64,000 nt of DNA from Kudoa neothunni (GCA_964304625.1 OZ199840.1:6200001-6264000); one strand, 5' to 3'. Shown: positions 40,216 through 52,440, counted from the stretch's first letter. Translations and numbers: made by a program. Notes: a model not told the origin generated them from the letters alone.

Positions 40216-40500
40216 CTTGGGGACGGTAATGGGGTAGGATGTGGCACATAAAAAACATCCTTCTGCGCGTCATTTTTTCGCCGATTCTCTCACAAGTAAT
40301 CATAATAAAATAAAATAATACCGATAGGAAATATTAAGCTTATTATGGTATCTAATTTTGGTACAAATACCTAATGCAACACCTTCGGCACTCGTGAAAT
40401 ATTCGTTTAATTCCCAATAACCAATGGAGACCCACTTTATTGTGCACACATTAACTTCTACATCTATTATACACATTAATAACATTTTTTGGAATGCAAT
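40216..40500 (-). repeat. left arm of a long inverted repeat with coding-like content
   Basis: About 285 bp that match 43315-43608 in inverse orientation at an estimated three quarters identity by eye. Shared blocks include GGGTAGGATGTGGCAC, TCTAATTTTGGTACAAA and CCAATAACCAATG. On the minus strand from 40485 it reads MLLMCIIDVEVNVC, TIKWVSIGYWELNEYF and, in a later frame, CHILPHYRPQ. The right arm encodes closely similar peptides. The protein family is not recognised. Confidence 0.75.
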
Positions 40501-40956
40501 TTTTGATTTAAATAATAGAATATAAAATATTTAAGCGAGTAGTTTATCAAATTTCTCGCATGTTAGAGGAAATGAGTTCTTTGAGTTTTATTAACGATGG
40601 CGATTTTTTTATTTATTGATAATCTCATTAAATTGTTTCATATATCTGTAGAGAAAAAATATCGGCTTCCTCTCCTTTTAGGTGTAACAACTGTTACAAC
40701 TTCAATTGTTTTTCCCTTACCAAAAAGAATTTGAACGTTCAAAGGCCAATACCCAAAAACAAATTGCGTGGAAGGAATGATGTGGATTATTCATTCAGTT
40801 ATTATTGTAAAAATTAATTATTTTATACTTAAATGCTAGTCTCGCAATTCAAAGATGTAAAACTAATGTATCTCCTCTAAGTGAAATTTTCTCTTCAGGT
40901 TTGAATTTGTTTGATCCCTCCCCAAACATAACGGTGAAGTAAATATTAGTTTAATC

Positions 40957-41163
40957 ATGAAAAAAGCGGGGTATGGTTTAAAAAAAAGAAATATTTGCGC
41001 TTCTGATTTTCTTCTGCGAAAACCGTTAGGTGGCAAAAGGTATGTTATTGAGATTGCTGAGACGCTTCTTCACCGTAAGCGCAAAAGTAATCGAGGGCGG
41101 TATTTAAAGGGAGATTTTTGGAAGACAGCCCAAACCAAAGAATTTAATAAAGAATTAACGTAA
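40957..41163 (+). CDS. short basic ORF, function unknown
   Basis: A 68-residue ORF beginning MKKAGYGLKKRNICASDF and rich in Lys and Arg (RKRKSNRGRY). It lies between the left inverted-repeat arm and the pogo element. No family is recognised. It may be a chance ORF or a remnant of the element that contains the arms. Confidence 0.2.
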   Translation: MKKAGYGLKKRNICASDFLLRKPLGGKRYVIEIAETLLHRKRKSNRGRYLKGDFWKTAQTKEFNKELT

Positions 41164-41307
41164 AATTTTATGTAATATAATGTTAAACCAACTGATAAAA
41201 TAGTAAAATACCATAGAAATTAAAAAACACTTTTATTTATAAATTTTCTTCAAAAATTAGATACATTGTAACATTAAGGCTTAAAATATAATCGTTATTT
41301 GTATAAA

Positions 41308-42886
41308 TACAGTAGGTAACCGATTTCCGTAATCCCCTCGGGGCCATGGAAGAGTTACTGAAAATGCATCAGTGACATATTTTCCTTTAAATTTCTGCGA
41401 GCGAAAAAATAAAAAATATATCCATTTTAAATAAATAAATTAATTTCATTTATACAATCATCCACTTCTATTGAAAGAATACGTTATTTATTTATATTTA
41501 TATTTTTAAACACGTAATTTTATCCTCTTAACTCATTATTTCGTCTAGATAATCAATTCCTCTCTGCCGAATATTTATTCTGCATGTTTAAACATTTAAA
41601 TACGACCTTTATTGACGTAAATTCTATCACTCCATTATCTTCAGTTTTGGAATTCGCAGATTCAACAATCAAAGGAGTAAGCTCGTCCAAATAATTTGAT
41701 GTAGGCATAATGGGTTCCTCTTGAATCATCCCGGAATCTCCAGCTGAGAATTTTTTACTCACAAAATTAATATTTGATGAACGTTCGCATTCATTAGCTG
41801 CAGGAAACCCATATTTTCTGAAACAATTAAATACAATATCCTTTGAAACGTCGTCCCACGATTTTTTAATTAAGAACAATGTTTTAAGCGAATCTTGGGA
41901 GGATGTATTTATATCATTGCTAACTGTAACAATATGGGTTTCTATTAAATTATTTTTGTGATTAGATTTGAATGAGAAAATGAGTTAATCCATGGTTTAA
42001 TAGTTGCAAAACGCTAGTTGAATTTTTTGTACGGAATATAAGAGAGATATTGCACAAATGAACATTGGCGTGGCAAGTGGCATTATTAAAAAGTAGTAAA
42101 CTCTCTTGTATTTCGTTTTGAATACATTGTCAAAATTAGAAAGATATTTGTTAAATGTTTCAGCATATTTAAAACAACGTGGTTTTTGTGATTTCCAATC
42201 ACAAGAGATTCAGTGCAACCTCCAGGCATAGATAAATGCCGCAAAACAATAATTATTTTTTATATTTTTTTCTATCAAAAAAGTATAGCATTAAAAATAA
42301 TGGACCTCTATGTTGTTAGTAAAATAGGGCAGTTTCGTTAAGGTTATAGATACCGTCATCGTTGTAACCTTTGACTTAGTCATTTAATTTAGATTAACAA
42401 TTTTCTACAAAACTTTAATCAATATAGGCAGCATCACCGTGAACAGTGATATTTTTAAATTCCATCGTGATTTAAAACCAATAAATCAATCATGGGTCAT
42501 TATTATGCTTAGGTTCAATTCTTTTGCCAATTTGTTTCTTTCGTGTATGATATCATGAGCGGATAGATCAATTTTCTTTTATCTCAAGTAATTTACTCAA
42601 TCATACACTAAAGTATCGATGTCGTGATTTGAACACTATTTAAAATTTTTCAGAAATTATAAATGTAAAAAAAGGCATACCACCAAATCCGCTTATAACT
42701 GAATAGCTACGGAAAATCGGTTGAGCGCTAATAATAGAGAAAACCACTTTCCAATGTTCAATTTTTAAAATGTTTGGAAGTTATTTTTGAAACATACAAA
42801 TAAAATCAAATATATGGTTTAAAATATTAAAATAATATTTTAAGGGAATAAAATTCGAAGTCACCGAAAATCGGTTACCTACTGTA
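41308..42886 (-). mobile_element. pogo/Tigger element with TIRs and TA duplication
   Basis: The element runs 41310-42884 (1,575 bp). The left end is CAGTAGGTAACCGATTTCCG and the inverse of the right end is CAGTAGGTAACCGATTTTCG, 19 of 20 identical. TA flanks both sides (41308-41309 and 42885-42886). On the minus strand, SWDDVSKDIVFNCFRKYGF (41856-41800) is the C-terminal 'AW..V...TI.NCF.KAGF' signature of pogo/Tigger transposases. Upstream, NSTSVLQLLNHGLTHFLIQI is a degraded form of LPPNTTS.LQP.DQGVI, a motif next to the last catalytic Asp. The transposase is interrupted by stops and its N-terminal DNA-binding part was not recognised, so the copy is dead. The near-identical ends allow mobilisation in trans to have been its last mode. 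Confidence 0.88.
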
Positions 42887-43314
42887 TGAGGAGAGATTGA
42901 ACGTTAAGTAAAAAGACCATATAATCTAAAAAATGAAGTGAGGAGTGGAATATATGTTTAATACAATATTACTAATTTTAATTTTATGTTGCTTCATTTA
43001 TTTTGTATAATTAATTCTCGTTAAAAATGATTCTTTAAGAATTAATTGTTAAAGGGTTTTTTTGGACAGATATCGAATACAATAATGATTGAAGATCCAT
43101 CGTATTGTCGCTATAAAATTTCATGATAAGATGATTATAACTTTTTTTATAATTCAAATAAATTAACCAACAAAATATATAAACTAAAAAAAGTGATAAG
43201 TTATTGTTATGTTCTTTTTAAAGGTTCATAGTCGATACACCAAAAATGATACAGAAGATAATTTATAATAAGATGTGTAAGGTTTAATTAAACGGTTGAG
43301 TCGTATAATTTTAG

Positions 43315-43608
43315 AATGACCCATTACTAAAAATGTTATTAAGGCGTATACTAAATGAAGAAGTTAATGTGTCCACAACAAAATGGGTTTTCATTGGTTA
43401 TTGGAAATTTAACGAAGATTTCACCCATGCCGACGGTGTTGTATTCAGGATTTTGTACCAAAATTAGATGTTACCACAATTAGCTGAATACTTCCTCTCG
43501 ATATTCTTTTATTTCACTATGAATATTCGTGGAAAAATCGGCGAAAAAAACGATGCACAGAACGGTATTTTTAGGTGCCACATCCTACCCTATTACCCTT
43601 GGGGACTA
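43315..43608 (+). repeat. right arm of the long inverted repeat
   Basis: Inverse partner of 40216-40500. The plus strand encodes MLLRRILNEEVNVSTTKW, VFIGYWKFNEDFTHADGVVF and later CHILPYYPWGLL. The similarity covers the whole arm and includes the coding-like frame. The two arms face apart with 2.8 kb between them, which includes the pogo insertion. Confidence 0.75.
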
Positions 43609-43949
43609 CTGAATTCTTTGAGATCGGTTTATAAATTATGAGTTTTGAAATTAGGTAAAATAATCATATTTATTGTTTAACTAATGGTGAGAATTAAAAT
43701 TATTCTAACATTTTAAAAAGATATGATTGTCGACAACACACTGTTCTTCCGATCATTGGATAATTGATATTTAATCAATCGTTCATATTATTCTGTGAAT
43801 GTATTCAGGTATTTCAACGTTATCTAAATTTTCCTGGTTTTTTTGAAAACCATATTTTGAGGTTATAGACCTATATTATATAATGCATAGATGAAAATTC
43901 AAACGGAGCTCAAAAAAAGAGCGTGGTATAATGTGCTTCAATTAAAATT

Positions 43950-44431
43950 GGTTAAAAAGGGAAGTTTTTAAATAATGGCTTGTTCAAGATGCTAAGAACA
44001 GCTATTTCAGTTGCTGCAAAAGTTGAACGAATTTTTCCATGAATGAACTTAGAAAAAACTAAAAAAAATAACTCATTAAAGGTTGAAACTGTAAAGTGTA
44101 AACTTCTCACAAAGCAGTTGATCAGAAGAAATAATAATACGTGTTTGACATCGCATTCAACAAATAAACTAATACGCGATGTGAAAGCGGTGCTGTGAGC
44201 CAACGATACCTTGAGCGCTTGAAAAATAAATCAAACTTCTTAACTGAGGGTTGTGAAGGTGTTGAAGACGATTCTATTGACGACAATAATTAGAAACGCG
44301 TATAAAATAATATTTTTTGTTATTTTAATATTATTGTGTTTTCTTTGCGATCTAGGGGAATTTTTGTCTAATTTTTGGTTTTTTAAGAGTTAAACCTTGG
44401 GTTTTCCCCCGGTAGTCTCACTGGTCGCCCT
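43950..44431 (+). mobile_element. hAT 3' end with a C-terminal dimerisation-domain remnant
   Basis: The plus strand reads AKVERIFP, MNLEKTKKNNSLKVETV and KCKLLTKQLIRR, like the hAT C-terminal motif (AEVERVFSLMNLIKTK.RNRL.VETL). About 130 bp further, CCCGGTAGTCTCACTGGTCGCCCT resembles the 3' terminus at 49416-49434 (GTCCCACTGGCAGCCCTG). The 5' end of this element was not located with certainty. Confidence 0.6.
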
Positions 44432-45873
44432 CATTTTGATAATCAAAAACCACGCCTATTGTTGAGGAACATTCTACAACTGCCGATGATGCGAGAATTC
44501 CCAGATAAATTAAACCCCCCAACAATCGAAACGTCTTTCTAAATATAATTTTATATCAACTTGAAGTAAATTTAAATAGCATGCGATGCTAATCTGCAGG
44601 GCCAATAGTCACCTCCAAAAAAGAACGCGCAAAGTTGTGCACACATGAGGATAATGGCCGAAGATGTATTTTTGTTGATTATTTGAGATTGATATTTTTA
44701 AAGACATTTGTGATCACTCCATATTTAAAATGTAAACAGATGATTTATTATAAAATCGGAAGGTTTGCACACACGCGAAAGGACGAATTTTTGGAGGTGG
44801 ATATTCCCGTATTACCCAAGAAAATTTATTCTTTTTCTTATGTTTTGAATATTCTTATAAATATATTTCTTATGAACGATTGTTAACTTGTTAAACCTCT
44901 GTTTCGTTATCGATAATGAATAAATTTTGCTACTTGAGTAGTGACTATTTTCAGAGAGACATTTTAAGCCAATAACCAAAACCTTTTTTTTAACTTCATC
45001 CGGAACAGCATGATTATAAACACCGCTTTCCTGAATACTTCTAATATTATCAAGTGGATTGGTAGACGATCTTTTGCAGTTCTTTACGTCATCTCCAATA
45101 TTGAATATTTGTTTTCTCCTAAGTTTTGACAAATATAACTTTACAACAAATTTTTATTTTTTCCTCGTTGGGTTTTAGAGATAATGGAATATGTTTTTTC
45201 TTTATTTGTAAAATAATAGGAATATAATTTAACGAACGTTAAGACAATATTAGATGCGGAAAATTACATGGTAATCGTATGCGTAAGCATACAGACAAAT
45301 TCTCGTTATATACTCTTTGAAACAACTTAATTCTTGTACTTTTCTATGTGTACATTTCTAACAATAGGATAAGAAAAAATGGATTTAATTCAATAAATAT
45401 TTTCAATATGCGTTATATATTTCTAGTTCAAAGTCGTTGGTAATGTTTTTCCAAGGTTCGGCGTTTCCTTTTTCTCTTATAAATTGAATTAACTCTTGTT
45501 AGCTTTCCTGTAGTTTTGCGGTCATTAAAATATACAATAACGGGAAAACTTTATTGGAAACAGCTCAGTGGATGGTATATAATCGATGATGTATTTTCGA
45601 AACGACATTAAACGTACCAACAGCTATCCGATCATCTGAATTTCTCGTATGAATTAAATTGTTTTCATTTTTACAGATAATAAGTTCTTGTCATTAGAAC
45701 CAGAATAATATAAATAAATGAACATATTTCAATTTGTTTTCAATTCATTATAGAAATCGGAATGGCTTGGATATTTTTTAGTTTACCAATATTTAGTACA
45801 TTCTCGTAAATTGACTTGTCGAAATTAAAGTAATGTTATATTTTACTCAGTTGATTCAACCGAAGAAACTTTG

Positions 45874-46134
45874 CTAGTTGGAGACACCATATGTTCTGAA
45901 ATGTGTTTTATTTTTCTTGTCTTCTTCGCTAATTATTTGATTGTGAAAATCGTGTCTTTCGAAGGATTCAAAATCAATAGAGGGTGAGGTTCGCAATCTT
46001 CCTTCATACTTCCCGTGTTGATATCTCCAGTATTTATATTTATTTTTTGCAATCCATAACGTACAGATTATCTTTCTAAAGGAGTATGTTCTCATTTTTA
46101 CGAGTTTTATGCAACTCACAATTATTGTTGGCAC
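45874..46134 (-). pseudogene. FLYWCH-like zinc-finger relic, perhaps from a MULE
   Basis: The minus strand encodes NKYKYWRYQHGKYEGRLRTS followed 18 residues later by HDFHNQ. FLYWCH domains have the order YWRC.....C.GRL.T....H.H. Both cysteine positions are Tyr here and the last His is Gln, so zinc could not be bound. Such domains often sit at the N-terminus of MULE transposases. No transposase core was found next to it. Confidence 0.4.
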
Positions 46135-46527
46135 TCCTACTCACTGCTTCTTTTGCCGCGCGCAATCACATACGCATGCGATTATTTCCCAAAAAAACTT
46201 CGTCATACTTTACCCTCTGTATTTGTTTAAATGATGTCTCAATTTTATGTATATAATCATAAAACCCTCGCAATACCAAGTAGAATGTGGATGGATAAAC
46301 TTTATCCGATGGTTGCATGGAGATTATGTTACGATAAGGAACCAAAATATTCAAGAATAACCTTTTATACTAACATTATAATGCAAAGAGACCAATAATT
46401 TTTTATTTTAAATTGATTCACTTAAAATAAAATAGGTGACATTACTCAAGAAAATGTTTTTTGCGTAATGAGATAAAATACATAACGAATATTGAATAAC
46501 AAAATTTTGTTGAGCTTCGAAATGAAA

Positions 46528-46557
46528 GTGCTCGCGGGCCGTAGCTCGCCCATCCCT
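46528..46557. mobile_element. single hAT-type terminus
   Basis: Read inverted, CAGGGATGGGCGAGC then TACGGCCCGCGAGC is the CAGGGGTGGGCAACC...CGGCCCGCGGGCC pattern of many hAT MITEs. The opposite end was not found. Confidence 0.4.
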
Positions 46558-47414
46558 GAAGTGGAGTATATATTTTCATAAGAAACATTAGAATAACCAT
46601 TTTTTAAAATATTTGTTATGTACTGCCATAACATTTTGGATATTATTATCACAAAACGTATCTGGGTGTTTTTAGTTTTTAATGTGTGGCGCATTACGAC
46701 ATGATAAAACTTTAATTGTAAATATAAACTTTCATATCTATAAATAATACTAATAATCCTATGAATTCTTTTATAATTTTATTTCTCATAAAAATTATTT
46801 TCGTTATTTATTTACTCCAAACTCTCATGTGTATTAGGGAAATATATGCTTTATAATAATAAATGTTATTTTTGAGGTGTTAATATACATGTTTATTAAA
46901 AAAAAGTAGCATGATTCAATCGTAGGAATAAATATTTATTGTCGCATTAATAGTATTTTTGCACCATTTTTCTTGAACATTTATTACCAGTATTTTTCTT
47001 GCATCCATTATTTATCGTAGAAAATGTCAATTACATAAATCATAAACCGATATAATGAACAATAATTTTTCACTACAAAACATGAAAATTGTAGTATAGA
47101 AACTATACATCGGAAATACTTATTGATCGCTAGGTTGCCTACTACAACAATCCAATCATAGATCACGGTACCTTAAATATTCAATCCAGAGGAATTTATA
47201 ATTAAACGACCAAAATAATCTCTTAGAATTTCGTTAACCTGCATTAGATTCATGCATAGCTGAAGCATTTACGTTCTTCAAATTATACTTATCGAAAAAT
47301 ACTAATGAAAAAGAAATCCACACAAAACGTTGGATTAAAAAATATTAGGAGATCAAGCACTTAAATACGAAAAAATTAAAAACATTTTTTTTATCATCAC
47401 AGAACGTATGTATA

Positions 47415-48548
47415 CTACAAAGAGCTAACCTCATCAGATTCAACGTCGGTGCTAGAGGAAGACTCTGAGTCGGTACCGAAAATTTCTTGTGCGGTGTCAT
47501 CGATATCACTTTCACTATGGAGCGCGCCGTTTTGAACCACACTATTATCAGGCTCATTTTCAGCATCGAACAGCGCCGACGAGAGCCTACTTTCATTCAG
47601 GCTTTTTTCCTTACGTTTCTGTCTCTTCATATCCATCTTTTCAAATGCTTTCAATTTATCCTCCTCAATCTTAAACACACAAATTATTGCTTTACCAACT
47701 CCAACCAATTATACTTAAACTCGTTCGAGACGTTCTTTTTCATTGTCATCACAAATGGTTGTAAGAAGCTTGACTTTTTGAGTGCGTAAAGTACGATCTG
47801 CCACAGCTCCAATCACACGCTTATGAGTTTGAGAGTCGGTTGATGATGGACAGAATGTCATTCGTCGGTCAAACACTCCTTGTGACATCAACAAATCTCC
47901 CTACATCATCCGTCACCAACATGAAACCACCTTCGAATGGTAATTACTTGTCTTAAAAATAGATGATCTTTCGAGTGACTAATCGGAGTGGTGATCACAT
48001 CAAACACCTCCGAACCAACATGCAAAGTCATGCTACCATCAGACCATCGCACAAACCGGCTATTGCTTTCTTTGGTTAATTTGCCATCATGATTATATCG
48101 CTGGCGCATCTAATTGTATTATGTATCTAGTTGGAAAATCGATATCTAAGATGAGTAGAACTAACAGAATAGAAAATAACTTTTAATTTGTGTCGTATGC
48201 GGCCTTCAGAATCCTGATATCTTTCATCCAATCGTTCTCCTTTGAATGTGGCATCGTCAAAACATTCACTTTCAAGACTGATAAAGTTTGGCAACTTTAC
48301 CAAATTTAATTTATCACCAAATCTTGGAGGTAATTTCGAAATTTTAACTGTTTCATATTGCGTACTGCTAGTTGCCGTCGTAATTGGTGACAATTCACCA
48401 ATCTAATGGAAAAATTACAAATTTCTATGGGTTATGAGGTCACCTCAAAATTTGGTGAACTATCCGAAAGCTAAACCAACTTAAAAATAGATTATCAAAC
48501 AATAAATGTTACATCTGAAACGTCAGAACCTAACACAGACTCGTCCAT
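47415..48548 (-). CDS. LEO1: Paf1-complex subunit LEO1
   Basis: Subunit of the RNA polymerase II-associated Paf1 complex. The minus strand starts MDESVLGSDVSD (48548), a short acidic first exon. Then VKISKLPPRFGDKLNLVKLP and NFISLESECFD, and ERYQDSEGRIRHKLKV follow; human LEO1 has [20 protein letters not shown] ... DEEGRTRLKLKV. The core is RYNHDGKLTKESNSRFVRWS, DGSMTLHVGSEVFDV and SHSKDHLFLRQ, close to human ESNARIVRWSDGSMSLHLG and HLFIRQ. The tail has IEEDKLKAFEKMDMKRQKR and an acidic, serine-rich end (DIDDTAQEIFGTDSESSSST) that ends SDEVSSL. The N-terminal acidic region is far shorter than in vertebrates. Introns are short. Exon joins between about 47710 and 47900 were not fully resolved. 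Confidence 0.92.
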
Positions 48549-48911
48549 CGCCCTGGCCCAAATGTGTGTGCGCATACATTAACCATCACCGTTGCTTTTC
48601 TCTTTTGGTGTACTGATTAAAGATAGTTGGTGCGGATATCGAACCGTTCGACTGTGATCCTAGAAATTGCGAGTTCGGAACCCGGTTCAGTGAGGCCATT
48701 TCAGTTGCCATGTGTGTCTCTTCTATATTGGGAGTTGTTATTGGAGTATACGCTCACCATTGTGATGGACCTGTGGATAGAATTCGGTTTTGTAGGGAAT
48801 ATTTAGTTAGAATTTTGAATTTTCAAATATTTTCGTAGATAGAAATCTTGTTTGTAGGCTTCAAAGAGCTATTGTCGTTAAAATTAAAAAAAAAAACCGG
48901 ATTTTGCAAGG
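48549..48911. other. LEO1 upstream region
   Basis: About 360 bp between the LEO1 start codon and a short hAT-like element. It presumably holds the LEO1 promoter. No motif stands out. Confidence 0.4.
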
Positions 48912-49443
48912 GTCGTGGTCAGGGCGTCCACTGCTTGAGTTTTTATTGAAAACCTGTAAACATTGAATAAGAACACGAGTTTTCTTGTGTGACATTAATA
49001 TTTATATTTTTAATAATGTATCCTACTCAAATTATATCGTGCAGGGTTTAAACATTTACGATATTGAACCACAGCACAATAGATTGTTTACCGTGGCACG
49101 GTTGCACAATTCCTCAGTTAACATTATCGCACATTATTAGAAAATTTAATGTTATTTCAAAATATGTCTTGAGCTATGAATTAATTCACTGTGAGCATAT
49201 TGATCCACACTAGACATTATGTTTGATTGAGTGTTCGCTCCAAAAAACTATAATAGTAATAATACGACGATAAATTTAAATTTAATATCTGTAGATGTAT
49301 TTGAAGACTCGGAAGATGATTAAAAACTTTAATAGATATGATTCTATTTTCTTGTACTTTAGAATAGCGTTTTTCACGAACTTGAGTTTTTTTACTTAAA
49401 CTTGGGTTTTTTCTATAGTCCCACTGGCAGCCCTGGTGGCAGG
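48912..49443. mobile_element. short hAT-like element, about 516 bp
   Basis: The left end at 48920 is CAGGGCGTCCACTGCTTGAG. The inverse of the right end (49435) is CAGGGCTGCCAGTGGGACTA. Both lead into TTTTT-rich and ACTCAAG or CTTGAG blocks. The right end resembles the hAT 3' end at 44405-44431. The 8-bp flanks GTCGTGGT and GTGGCAGG agree only partly (5 of 8), so the target duplication is weak. Confidence 0.5.
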
Positions 49444-49604
49444 AAACACTATCGATATTAACAGATGTGGCTTCGCGAGCATGCGCGGTAATGTTGGATT
49501 TTGTACTTTTTAAAAATCATGAATGGAAAAAATAAACATATGTCCGAATCTTTAATACAAAGTTTTAGTGTATATAATTTTTCGGCGAAGATTTATTTTT
49601 GGCA

Positions 49605-52440
49605 GTCGCTATATATCAGGCAGCGAATTTCTAGAAAAGTACTCAACATATTAATCTCAAAATTTACACATCATTATAAATTAGTTTAACTTAAGTTTTC
49701 CATAATTTCAATTTTTCACGTAAACGACAACAACACAAGTACCGGGAGTGATAATTATTTCATGTAAATTCCGAAATGTAGTAATAAATTAAGAATAATT
49801 TAAATATAACAAAGGTAGTTTTTATATTTGCGTTTAGTTTTTTCGGCGATAAGATATTTAAACTAAATAGATGTAATTTATTATTATATCCTTACATATG
49901 CGCATACAGGTTTTCCGTGAATAATGAACACATCGAAAAATATTCTAACATTTATTCTTAATTCACATAAATTCATAGTCGAAACTAATTTTTTTTTATT
50001 TTTGACTCTAATAGTTGCTGAATGTCTACCCCTTGGTCGATCAATGGATTTTATTTTTGAAGGGATTTTTAAATCTTAAAGAAAATTAGCAGTATTAAAA
50101 TTTATTTATTACCTTTCAATTGGGGTTGTTCCATTATTATTTTTGATCGGTCTTGATTACTGATTTTCTGATCTTGAACATTGTACTCACTATTTGAATG
50201 AGTTTTTGATATCGTATGTGGCGAATTTTCAATTAATTCCTTTGATGATTCGTAATATGGTTTAAAATGCAATTTAATTAGAAAAACATTCACTATTTCG
50301 TCTACTCTAATAGTTCCCCAACTATATAAAATTATGAAGTATGATAATGATCGATAATTGTGTTATCGTGGTTTTTTATTATCCTTTCCAAAAGATTTAT
50401 TGATCTTATTGATTTATCAAAAAAGTCTCCACAATATTCTGATGTTGTATTTGCAAACTTTGTTGTAAAAGTTGCCGCATATTTCAACTTTTTAACGAAA
50501 CTTTTTATTTTAACCTGCTTTTTTATCAATAATAGTAGAAGTTTGCCCGTTGTTATCTTCTGTTATTGTACCTGTTTTTAAAAATTTCATCCGTATGACT
50601 TTGCCCATCTTTCATGGCACAAATCTAAGGAGAAAAGAGGTAATTTTTTCATTGATCTACATTAAACACATGACGACATGGAATTGAGAATGATCGATAA
50701 ATAAGCATGAACATGTCGATGGATTTTTAGTTCCATTAAAGCTTGTCAATAAGTTATCGTCATTTAGTAATGAGATTTGATCTCTCTACTTACTATAGGC
50801 GTATTTTGTCAAGTGTTGTTTGTAAAGGAATGTACATTCTACATTAAATGTTCATTTGAAACATAATACAATTGACTTATTGCTCTAACCTCCTTTTCTG
50901 TTCGGAGGATGTTCAAAATTTTGAAAAAGTTACAAATAAAATCATTTAAAGTACTGAATTTATGAACAACGCTTTTAATTTTCGAATTGGTTGCTTCAAT
51001 TCGATTGTTTGTACCATTGTCATAAAAGTTGTTTGCATCACTGAAACCGATAACCCATTCGTTGTAAATTGATTCCCAGTTCCTTTAAAAATATTCGCTC
51101 AAATTAACATTGTTAAATGAATGAATTTGATCTACATAACTTTCATATTCAAAGTAATCATTATGATGAATCATTTTCTGTAAGAATGTTAAAACTTCTT
51201 GACAAGGACGAGTAGAAATTGGGAATGTAATGTTGGTAATTTTCCGGAGGAAAATTTGCATGACATGGAATTTACAAGGTATACACGATGCGAATGGAAA
51301 ACTTCCTTTTAGGACTGTTCTGAGTTTTTCATCCTTATCGGTAACGATTTTATTTATATTGTAATCGAAGCACTTTATTATATCAGTTAAAACATCGCAA
51401 AACCATTGAATAGCAGCTAGAGTCTCCTCATAGAGTATATACACACTTGTGATGTGTGTTAACCCAAAAGAATCTACCCCTGCACATACATATAATGGTG
51501 TTCTAAGATTATGATTACAATAGATTAAAATTTTTTTAATTACCTTGAATTAAGAAGTTTTTATATTGTATCTACAAACATCACCTCTGGATAAAACTGC
51601 AAGAAGGATTTCATTTTATTGTCTGCAAAAAAATTCTGTTAACAACGCTATATTTATCATAAAATTCTAACCTAACAGCTATAGTCCTTTCTTAAAACTC
51701 TTTCTATCGCATCTAGGTTAGGGAGGAACAAAGTATTATTTGCTCTAATATTATGGATAGACTTAAGACAAACATTTTTTGCGTTTTCACATTGAATTTT
51801 AAACTGAATCAATTTTTTATTTGCCTCTGGGCGAATCAATTAAATTAAATTTTGATCATCTAAATCAATTTTTCGTTGTCTTGGTAAATTCCTGTAAATC
51901 ATTTCATTTGATTCATGATTATGAACTAGCATACGAGAATGTACTTCAAGAGCAGTTCCATCGACAGAAGTCCTAAGTGATATTTTAACAGGGCAGTCTC
52001 CCCTTAAACTGGTTTATTTCTACTTCCACGGGATTTTGGTTTGTTTTTACCACTGACAATATAACAGTAAGTAATCACATAATAACGTGGAGCTGGATGA
52101 TATTTATAATAGTTACAAAAATTTGATTTCTCGTAATCTAAAATGGCATTATCAAGATCCTCGCCTCGAAGGTGACAAATCGTGTTCCAAGTGTAAACAT
52201 GTTTGAATTTAACGCGTGTCCAGCCAAATTGTAAGAGCAGAATGCGTTCTCAAAGCATGACTTGAACGAACAAAAATTATTTAGCCTATTATATTTAATT
52301 CTAATTGTTGTCGTTTACGTAAAATTTTGAAATTTAAGAAAAACTTAAACTAATTTATAACGATTTGTAAATTTTAAGTTAATATGTTGAGTATTCTTCG
52401 AGAAATTTGCCGCATGAGATTTAGCCACAGCGTTTATTTT
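49605..52440 (-). mobile_element. MULE (Mutator-like) element with long TIRs
   Basis: Arms at about 49605-49725 and 52300-52440 are inverse copies with about 120 bp of clear similarity. Shared blocks include TACTCAACATATTAA, TTATAAATTAGTTTAA and ACGTAAACGACAACAA. They enclose a minus-strand Mutator-type transposase (separate entry). Long TIRs are usual for MULEs. The exact outer ends and the 9-bp target duplication were not found. The arms may extend outwards beyond the limits given. Open stretches at 50102-50529 inside the element (with KKLKYAATFTTKFANTTSEY) lie where a C-terminal or accessory part would be and are not recognised. Confidence 0.78.
50900..52250 (-). pseudogene. MULE transposase (FAR1/ZSWIM3-like), decayed
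   Basis: On the minus strand the order is ANKKLIQFKIQCENAKNVCL, SIHNIRANN (compare LKDIHNIK), EVMFVDTI.KLLN (first catalytic Asp), PLYVCAGVDSFGLTHITSVY, ILYEETLAAIQWFCDVLTD, then INKIVTDKDEKLRTVLKGSF (second catalytic Asp) and PCKFHVMQIFLRKI (CxFHV). Then WESIYNEWVIGFSDANNF and TNNRIEATNSKIKSVV, the region carrying the family's catalytic Glu. The layout matches MULE transposases of the FAR1 and ZSWIM3 type. Several stops and frame changes are present, though 51085-51444 is open for 119 codons. No SWIM zinc finger was recognised. Confidence 0.82.

Larger units (their letters stand above)
44432..47414. other. 3-kb region without a confident host gene
   Basis: It holds a FLYWCH-like relic (45874-46134), a hAT-type terminus (about 46528-46557), and two open stretches of unknown nature at 44812-45132 (minus, containing NIGDDVKNCKRSSTNPLDN) and 46166-46354 (minus, containing YPSTFYLVLRGFYDYIHK). 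The rest is AT-rich with nothing seen. Confidence 0.45.
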
